DNA of 64,000 nucleotides from Cyclospora cayetanensis (taxonomy: Eukaryota; Apicomplexa; Conoidasida; Eucoccidiorida; Eimeriidae), in assembly GCF_002999335.1 (NCBI RefSeq), contig NW_020312203.1, positions 1 through 64,000 on the forward strand, given 5' to 3'. The notes beneath the pieces are model-generated. The model was not told the origin of the DNA. It saw only the letters and a program-made list of their open reading frames with translations, and searched no databases. The translations under genes and the position numbers were made by a program. Shown one piece after another: positions 55,997-64,000 of the stretch. Within the stretch, counting starts at the first letter, position 1. The number at the start of each line of letters is the position of its first letter.

Positions 55997-57457
55997 CCAT
56001 ACAATGGGATATAGGCAATGCCAGTGTGTCAAGAGCCCTGGTACCGGGGCCCGCTCACAGATGTCCTCTGGTGGGATGCTAGTTTAAAAAGAAGGAAATA
56101 GCCGCGCGGAAGCGGATGCGTAGGCGGAGGAGGGAAAGAGCGTGCTACTGGCATGAGCACGGTGGCACGGTATACATTGTGGCGGTGATGGCAATTTTAG
56201 ACATCCTGTAGATGTATTGTTTGTGCACCAGGCCAGGTGTAGGCGCGATGAAGTTTTATGACAAGTAGATTGGACTGCCTTACCCGGGCCCGTCGGCCTT
56301 AAACCGACGGAGCATGAGTCCATGTGTGCGCGGCATGCATGTGAAAAAGGGTATATGGTGCAGCCATAACGTGAGGAGCCGTGTGTGTTTGGAGCTTCTC
56401 TGTGAAGTAGGAGTACTCCGTAGATCTCTCTAGTTGTAATTGTGAAATTCTCCGACTTCATGCTTGCCCTTTAGCTTTGTACTCTTCGCGTGGTACTGGC
56501 CAGTGTCTCTACTCCGACCTTGCCAATAAGGGTGTATGTAGCCAAGCAGCGCCCTCGTCCCACGGAGGACCGCAGGTTGATTCGGTCTCTTGAGTGTTCA
56601 ATTCATGTAAAAGTTGATACAGGTTGTTCTTTCTGTTGCACGATTTTGGAACACCTGCTGACTCAAGACCCGAAGCTACCGGGTACTAGTGAGCAGGGGG
56701 CGAGGGCATTTAACGAGGTCCTTTGATATAAAAGGCAAACGCCCTCACGGTTATGCAGTGCACCGCATACCGCACCCTCCGGTTTGATCTTGTCTAGCAA
56801 AAACATTCAGTAGTAGCCCACACTGACGCTTTGCTGTGCCTTGCGTTGAAAGGCAGGAAGTCCCCCTACAGAGAACTTTTTGAACTTTTCAAAGATTCAA
56901 CAAATATGCATGAACCTATGCTGTACGAGACAGACACATCAAAAAAGCTGCTCTTGACTTGCAGCAATATATAAATGTACGGATGCACGAGGGAAGGGGA
57001 GGATCGAGGCAATCTAACAAAAATATCCTTCTCTCCATGTGCGTCGATTGCACTGCCTTTCCCAAGGGGTTATCTTTTGTAACCCGTTTCAACATATCAC
57101 CAGTGGCCCCCCTGGGAGCCTCCAAAATGATCCTTGTGCATCGGCGGGGCGTCAAGAAGGATCCCCTGTTGGTCCGAAAGGCCGTCAGTTCGAGGGCGAA
57201 TCCAGGCATTTGAGGGTGGCATCAGCTCCTACCAAGGGGCGAACATGCAAGACCGCAGAACAAATGGGGTGATAGAGATAGAGACGCACATGCGGCGGGA
57301 GAAGAGGCACCGATTCTGAGATGTGCGGAGCTACGTAGAAAGCATATTTTGGGCACAACGATAGAGCTTGCAAAAATATATTACTTAGAAGCGTGAACAT
57401 TTGGCTTGGGTGGGATCCGTGCGAAAAGGATCGGCGAACAGCACTTCCGCATGAACA
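55997..57457. other. Intergenic region between convergent genes
   Basis: Holds the 3' UTRs of the lipase-like and kinase-like genes, which converge here. No conserved coding sequence or repeat recognised. Confidence 0.5.
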
Positions 57458-60400
57458 TTAACCCGCCTTAGGTGACGCTTGCACAGCGCTCAGTGCTCTG
57501 CGAGTCAAGTCCTCCCTCACCTTTTGATCTCCTATCCTTTTTAAATGGACATAAGCATCAGTACCATGTGACGGCATTGAAACAACCGTTAGGCTCCCCC
57601 TGAGGTACGATGCGTAAAGCCGGCAAAGAGGAAGCCCACAGCCAAAACCCGCTAGGGGAGATATCATCAATTGCTTCTTTTCCTTCGTAGTGAAGTCTAA
57701 AGATCCAATAGTTACGGACTGGCTCGGAGGGCCTTCAGCCTGAGGGCCACGCTCCTGCTGCGGCTGATATGGAGGCATAGGCAAGCTAGCCACCGCGCCA
57801 CTCAAGGGGTCGTACTTAACCGGCTTCGCCGTAGTGTACATATAACTCCAAATTCGGGGTTGGGCTTCATTAGTGATGCCTCCACCCATGTCGGACAGCT
57901 AAGGCAAACGAGTCAAGCAGGCACACCGCTAAGCAAGGGGTCAGGGAACGGCACAGTTGGACCTGGCACACGCCATAATCCTTGAATCCGGGAAACGTAG
58001 ACAAGAGGCACAACGAAAGCATAGGAAAGAGCCTTACCTGTAAGCGCCCTTACACACCCACACAGCTACACTAGTGTGAGAGCCCTTGAAGCGTCTTCTT
58101 AGGGCAAGACGCAGCTTCTAACGACCTCAAGGCTTACGCGAATGGAGACGGAATGATCATCTCCTGCTACGAGGAGCTGCACAGGTGGGAGGTTTGGGTC
58201 GGCGATTTCGTCTGCCGTTTCGTACTGCGGTTCTCCCTGGCTAATAGTCTCAGCGTGCAGGTAAGGCTTGGGCACTGCACTTTTTCTCGCTGTTTCCACC
58301 AGGTTTTCGGAATGCTTGTTGAGGGGAGTAACGCAGCGGCTCGGAGGCTCCGTATGCTCGGTCCAGCTTTGCATACGGCGCAACTCAGTGGATAGCTCCC
58401 CAGGGGCCCCAGAGCAACTAAGAGCCTTGGAATTATCTACAGTCCCCCCAGAGGGTGCGGGATACCGATCAATTGTAGCCCTCATTGCGTTCTGCAAAAA
58501 GGGATACAGACAGCGCACACGGACACAGGGAAAGGGAAGCGAGTAAGAGGGAGAGAAAAAATCGGGAAGAGGAACACGGCCAGCAGCGGCCCCGAGGCGT
58601 GGTGTGAAGAAAGGGGAGATGCACAGGGCGTCAGCACACTACAGGAGGGCCGTCCGTCCGTGCGCTAAGCGGGAAAAAGGAGGATAACGCATCCGGCAAG
58701 GGGACCTGATCAAAACTTGAGCAGGCACGGAGAAACAGAGGCGACCGGGAGAGGCCAGAAAGAGACAGGGGGCGGGGAGGGAACGATAAACGCAGCACTG
58801 CACCTTTAGGAGCTCAGAGAGGATGTAATACAAATACTGAGGAACGGAAGCGAAATGTGTCTTGTTAAAGTTCCAAACCTGCAGCAAAATGTTGCACGAA
58901 CCAAGAAACGGGAAGCGCAGGACGTCGTCCAAACGGCACATCAAAAGCACACGGGTGAACAAAAAACAAAGAATGGGTTATTCCTCAGCCGTTTGCAGCC
59001 GGACAGAAGAAAGGCATACATACAAGGAAACACTAAGAAACGGGGGGTACGAAGTGCATCACCTTGATCTTTGGGCACCGGCCGTAGTGTGAATGGCAGA
59101 GTTTCTCTGTATCTGCAGCCGCATGGCATCGGCAACAGCCTTCGCAGCAGCAGGCAGCGCTGTAGCTCAAGCACCACATTCCTGCACTCCAACCCTCCTG
59201 GAAACAAGACCTGTGTGTATGCTGGACACTGGAGGCGCACACGGCAGCAGGAGGGAGGCAAAAGGGGTACACAGCAGCAACAAAGGTGCAGCCATGCAAA
59301 ACCAACCAGCAGCAAAAGAGTGCGAAAATTGCATGCAGCGTACCCTCTACCGCTCTTTTCGTCACTTGAAACGGATCGCAAGCTGCAGCGAAACACGAAT
59401 CTGAACAAACACCTTCATCCAAGCCAGTCCTCTGCGCCCTTGGAGCTAGCTCTCCACACACCCCTCAGGACCAAAAATGTGAGATACACACGCGTACCCA
59501 TGTCCACGACACCCTTGGGGGTGAGGTAACTGCTGGTCAGCATCTCAGTGCCTGAAGGAATGAAACACAAAAAGGGGAAGCAGCACATGAAGAACTATAA
59601 CGGCCAATCGAGAACTGCCGCAAACACTCCAAAAACAGCACGAGGATACAAGGGCGAGCACATTGTTGTGCGTACACGCATCAAAAGCGTAAGGAAGCCG
59701 CTGCCACAAACAGGCAAAAAAGGGAAAAGAAATTGGGGCTAGAATCTGGAGCATACCGATTCGAGAGAGAAAAAATCCATCGAGAAATTCATCGACAAAC
59801 TCCTCAGTCTGAGAGAAGCACAAAAAGCCAGTTGGTGTGCATCTAGGTCTGCATCCGGGTACTGCTCGCGTCTCTCTATCTCTGCCTCCCGTTCCTTGTG
59901 CTTTCCTTGCGATATCCCTTCGTTCGCCGCCTCTAGACAAAGACGCGTTCCCAATGCATCATAGATCAAAAGAAACACATCTTCAAGCCTTTATCGGTAC
60001 CCCTTAAGCCTCCAAAGGGCATTATCCACGAAACCTCTGTTATTGCAACTTACGAAAAACTGGGGAGCGACTTTCCGAAGATTCCTCATGCCGGTCACCA
60101 GCATCGGGACTATCGGTGCGTGCCGCTGCTTCAAGTTAAGCACCACCTAGTACACCGCAAAGCCACATAATGTAAACTGCAGAGAGTAAGCCATGAAGCG
60201 GATGCCCACAAACAAGCCACCCAAGGGAGAAAGGTGTTGTCTGACCTTTCTAAAAGCGTCGAGATCCTTGGCTGAAGTCGTCCGGAGCTGCTTGAAACTC
60301 TCCACGTACGTGTGACGTACCTGCACACAGAGATACATACAGTGCACCCCGTCCACCATGGTTTGCCAGCTTGACGCCTAGCCCGCTCCCCGTGGCACAC

Positions 60401-61989
60401 CACCTGCCCTAGTCGCACTTCCTGGCTAAAGCTGACTCCAAGTAATAAGCTAGACCTGCCTTGAGAAAAAAACAGATCACGACCCAAGACCCTTGTGCGT
60501 GCCCGGATACTCCAGAGAGCTAGCTAGCTGGCTAGCTGTCTTGCAAGGGTATACAACAATGGGTAAGGCAGTCGCTGTTGCCGGCTCGCCTGCATGACCA
60601 AAGGCTCCGTGTGGAACAACGGAAGGGACTCCAACTGCTTCACTCGCGACGCGAAGCGCACTGGCAGTTCATGATACAAGAACTCACTAAACGATATGTC
60701 CTGTAGAGGGGCACCCCCCTCAAGGTCGGAGGGCCTTGTGTTGAGGTGATGGCCCCTCAAATCTCCACTCCCCGCATAATTCTCACTACAAGCTCCAAGC
60801 GCAGGGCCGAGAGCAGTTCCTAGGCTATAAGACCGACGATAGCCATGCTCCTGAGAGGTTCCTCCTGAGGAGGCGGTCTGGGGACTACCCGGTTCAAGAG
60901 GAGTGTCGCGCCTCTCGGGTGAGATGCTTCCGCTGCTGCTGCCATCCTGCCCGTGCTGCTGCTTTTGTGCCTCTGGCTGCACCTGCTGATTGTGTCGCCG
61001 GGGCCTGTTAAGGAAAGCTATCTGCTCCAGAGTGAGTGGACGCGAGGGCCGTAAGGCGAATTCCGTTATTTCAGCCAAAAGCAACTGGTCTGCACAGATT
61101 ACGAAGAAGGGCGCATGCACGGCTAGCTACTGAAGACAAAAGGTTAGGCATGAACTAGTCCGTCCGCATCCATTCAGATGCTGTTTAAAAGCTGGCTTTT
61201 TGATGCAGAAGAACCCTGCTAGGCCGGTGTGAAGCATTCACTACGAGCTCCTGCAGCGAGCCAACGGTTGTCTTAAGTGCGCGTTTCCTGGTCAGCAATG
61301 CACTATATCTACCCAGGAGTAGCGGCCAAGCTATCAGCAGGCTGCCAACAAGTCCTCAATGCACTGGGAAAGGCTCGAGCTTATGGAAGATGGCACACAG
61401 AGCGTATGGGAATCCTTGGTGGCAGACAGACCATATTGAAATCCTGAGCCGTATAGAAGGAGCCTTACAATACGCGGTGGATCACACACTCTAGAGAAGC
61501 CCTTGCGCGCTTACCCAGGCGTTCCTTGCTGAGCGTCACATGGCCAGATGCATCCTCTTCTACCGAAGAGCAGAAATTGCGGAGGCTCCCCCAAGGGGTC
61601 CCCCTTGCTATAAAGGGATTTTGGTGCGTGTTCACCTGGGAGGGATGGAGCCATCCTCCAACGGCGTCCCTCCCTCTCAGAAGGGCTCTGATACAGTGAG
61701 AGTCAAGCAGAGAGACACTTTTGCTGCAGTGCTGATACGTTAAAAACCAGTGGGTGGCGGCATGCCTACCACTCCTGAGGACAGGCAGGTTTGGGTGAGG
61801 CCCCTCGGCGTTAGGCGGGACATATGAGCGGCAACGCAGGGTAAGGCGCCTAATCTCCTGTTTATGCTCGCTCTGTGGTCTCGTAGAGGGTGTTTGTCGT
61901 TGTGTGTGCAGTGCAGTGCATGAGTAGAGCCTCGCCGGGAAGAAGTAGCCAAGCAAGCTCAGCCGCTGTTTTTCCATGCTGCCTGTCAA
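57458..61989 (-). CDS. Mitochondrial pyruvate (or branched-chain 2-oxoacid) dehydrogenase kinase-like protein
   Basis: GHKL-fold kinase that phosphorylates and switches off the E1 subunit of a 2-oxoacid dehydrogenase complex. Ten exons: 61989-61515, 61089-60599, 60320-60246, 60125-60054, 59808-59757, 59551-59498, 59112-59063, 58878-58804, 58491-58138 and 57898-57458, about 712 residues. Exon 1 is Arg/Ser-rich and nearly free of acidic residues at the start (LLGYFFPARLYSCTALHTQR), as in a mitochondrial presequence. The helical domain shows RPSRPLTLEQIAFLNRP, FLYHELPVRFASRVKQLESL, RHAPIVPMLVTGM and FVDEFLDGFFLSRI. ATP-binding motifs: N box LYYILSELLK-NAMRATID, G1 box SDMGGGI, and G2 box SPLAGFGCGLPLCRLYASYL, then HGTDAYVHLKRIGD. 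The exon 2 end (weak donor TTG|GTCATG) and the exon 7 start are the least certain borders. There is a low-complexity insert in exon 2 and another between the N and G1 boxes. Confidence 0.9.
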
Positions 61990-62187
61990 TTGTGAAATGT
62001 GTCCGTTCCCCGGTGGCTATCCATCTGGTAACCAGCTAGCCATGGAGGCCTGTGGGGCTCCAATAGCTGTGAAAGCAGTGATTGATGGCAAAGGGCAACT
62101 CTCCCGGAGAGACCCAGGGCAGTGCTTCTTCCCAAAATATGTGCGCTACCGCACAGAAACAAGCCGCAGTGAAAATGTTGAGAGTTT

Positions 62188-62258
62188 AGCATTGCGGATT
62201 AGGGCTTGAGGGCTTCCCATTAGGGTATAAGGACTGAGAATTAGGGCTTAGGGCTTTG
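62188..62258. repeat. Degenerate telomere-like TTAGGG patch
   Basis: Within about 70 bases there are GATTAGGGCTTGAGGGCTT, CATTAGGGTA, and AATTAGGGCTTAGGGCTTTG. These resemble decayed copies of the TTTAGGG/TTAGGG telomere unit seen in apicomplexans. The patch is short and interstitial and may be chance or a healed break. Confidence 0.4.
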
Positions 62259-63069
62259 AGTGCTCCCGACACCAGGCAACTTTAAGCAGTTGGGGCTGGA
62301 ACAAAGGCTGTGTGTCCATGTACATCACAGATTTATCTTTATATTTATCTTCAGATTGAGGAATATGCTGTTCTGGAATTTTCTATACCTATGTTCCTCT
62401 TTGGTATGGTGCTCTTCTTGCCCGCGTAGCTGCTATGCAGCGCAAACAGCAGCACCACACACGCGTCTTTTATTGTACTGCTCGTGCTTTTATCTGTGCG
62501 TCTCAAGGCCGAGGTAGGGCGTGTACTTAGCAGTATCTGACATTTGTTGGCGGTTGACAAGTGCTCCCAGTAGGGCGCAAAGTTTGGGTCTAGAATCTAG
62601 GGTGTGCCGCGTATAGAAAGCTGCTAAACTGGTCATGCACTACTTAAGAGTACTACACACAGGAGGGATAATAAATGAGGTGCGTGTGCCTTCATGCTGG
62701 CATGCCTGATTCACACAGAAGGCACGGATTCTCAAAACACTTTTCTGGCTAGCCATCACTAGCAGCAAGGCTGCCGTCTTGAGAGCAATTTATGGCCGAC
62801 CCTTCTCCTAACCTTCAAAAACAAAGTTGCTTCTGGGTCGCTAGTACACCTTTGTTCTTATATAGTGTAATGCTAAAGTATATGCCTTAGTCGAACGCGG
62901 ATTTTGGATGCCTCTACAGCAACACATCCTTGAAGCTCCTTCTACGGTCTCCGTTAAAAGACGCTTACATCAAGACTCAATACACACTTAATAGAGAGTT
63001 TTGGAGTGTTGCTTAGAAAGGCTCCCGTCTCTCCTCGTCCGCAACCCCTCAGAGTTCCGCAATGGGGGA

Positions 63070-63310
63070 AAAGGAACAGCAAAGGTGCGCGTACGTGCAC
63101 CTTTTAATCGCTCCGAACATTCACAGCTTGCTGCACATAACGTCTAACACACATGCACCCAACAATGCTTCTTCCTGTATAGAGCTAAACGTACGGTGTA
63201 ATAAAAGATATTACAACAGAAAAACAAGCCGGTCAATTCTTTACTAATTCTTAACTATACATAAGTAGTGCAGAAGAAAGTGTTCAAGTGTAGCTTAGTT
63301 CGCCACAGTA
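63070..63310 (+). repeat. Dispersed repeat family copy (63.1 kb)
   Basis: Shares ordered blocks with copies at 25.6, 29.5, 30.8 and 44.6 kb, including GGTGCGCGTACGTGCACC, CACAGCTTGCTGCACATAAC, ACAAGCCGGTCAATTCTTTA and AAGTGTAGCTTAGTTCGCC. The repeated ordering suggests one old element, perhaps solo LTRs. Confidence 0.55.
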
Positions 63311-64000
63311 TCCAATAATAGGCCTGCCGAGCACCATGAGCCTACTCTGTGTGCACGTGGGTGCGCATCTCGCTTTCAGTCTCTTATTCCCTTTGTGTGT
63401 GTATGAGCTTGTGCGCCGGTCTAGATCTTCGTGCGAGTGACCGTCAGCGCATTTGTGGCTGCGAATGCCAGAAATGAGCTGGAAACAGACTAGTTTAGGA
63501 GTGTCCTTATGGAGATCTGCTATAAACCGTTGCATACTTTACAGAGTTTGTTGCCTGTCGTTGTAGCGGGACAATCTACACTAAGGAACTCTTATTATAT
63601 TAGTTATAGTGATCTACGACTTCGTAAAAAGCTAACCATCCGGTCCAGCCATTTGTATCTGTTAGCTGCTGCACAGTGGAGTTAGCACAATACGATGAGA
63701 TTAAATGCAGTATGGCTGTGCGGGCTAGGCACTATGTGCAAGTAGCTGTAAATGCTCGGACTATTTAGAGGGAGAAAAAGCGCAAACCGCAGCTGTCTCT
63801 CTCATTCAGGCGAAGCTCCGTAGGGTGAGGCCAGGGACTTTGGGGAGCTCACGTGGAACGCCACATCGTATCTTTTACCGTTTTGCACTAGCTGAGGGGA
63901 GAAGTGTCTCCGTACCAAGAGCTCAGGTAGAGCAATACAGTAGTACTACCCGCGAGTGAGTTTAGTTGAGGTCTTAGTAAATCCCCCCATTAGCTAAGCA

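Larger units (their letters stand above)
61990..64000. other. Right-end intergenic region
   Basis: No conserved protein recognised. It holds the promoter side of the kinase gene, a telomere-like patch and repeat copies listed separately. The last 700 bases are repeat-derived. Confidence 0.45.

Noticed and set aside
60524..61120. ATG at 61,120 as start of the dehydrogenase kinase
   Set aside because: The acceptor TCTGTGCAG ending at 61,090 joins in phase to the donor at 61,514 of an upstream exon with a mitochondrial-type leader, which fits the expected location better.
1..64000. CRISPR arrays, bacterial operons, or a new multi-gene system
   Set aside because: The window is eukaryotic, with introns throughout. 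No regularly spaced repeats or co-directional gene clusters of related function were seen.

Overview
The window reads as nuclear DNA of a coccidian apicomplexan, probably from the Eimeria/Cyclospora side of the group. The genes are broken into many short exons by GT-AG introns and a few GC-AG introns. Predicted proteins are mostly standard eukaryotic housekeeping proteins with long low-complexity extensions, and (TG)n and CAG/CAA tracts lie in and between genes. There are TGCATGCA motifs of the kind bound by apicomplexan AP2 factors. Decayed Ty3/gypsy elements with a chromodomain lie between the genes; elements of this kind have been reported from Eimeria. Genus and species are inference, because no rRNA, organellar or marker gene is present.

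Left part (1-8 kb): the 5' exons of an M1-family aminopeptidase (minus strand, running off the left edge); the first exon of a KsgA/Dim1-type rRNA adenine dimethyltransferase (plus); then, across a (TG)n plus 25-G tract, the 3' exons of a Deg-type PDZ serine protease (plus). The methyltransferase lacks its 3' part and the protease lacks its 5' part, including the catalytic His. Both breaks fall on the same tract, so the join is probably an assembly collapse or a deletion.

Middle (8-31 kb): a decayed chromodomain gypsy element (about 8.7-11.1 kb); a complete UBE2H-like ubiquitin-conjugating enzyme (minus, 14.4-16.5 kb); a complete six-span membrane protein that may belong to the GAPM family of inner-membrane-complex proteins (plus, 18.0-19.5 kb); a two-exon HAD-superfamily hydrolase-like protein (minus, 21.0-24.2 kb); then a second degenerate gypsy element (26.0-29.3 kb, minus).

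Right part (31-64 kb): a complete eight-exon PIG-C/GPI2 subunit of the GPI GlcNAc-transferase (minus, 31.8-34.8 kb); a complete GDT1/TMEM165-type cation transporter (minus, 39.2-41.2 kb); a small unrecognised plus-strand gene (42.3-42.8 kb); a third gypsy element that is a near copy of the second (45.0-48.5 kb); a secreted or membrane-anchored class 3 lipase-like protein (plus, 49.9-56.0 kb); and, tail to tail with it, a mitochondrial pyruvate-dehydrogenase-kinase-like protein (minus, 57.5-62.0 kb). The rest is intergenic sequence holding dispersed diverged repeats.

The genes do not form one pathway. They are independent single genes separated by repeat islands. The main points for follow-up are the broken methyltransferase/protease junction, the three GC-AG introns supported by protein homology, and the 2.5-kb apparently identical core inside the two otherwise diverged retroelement copies. 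I did not find a convincing unknown multi-gene system.
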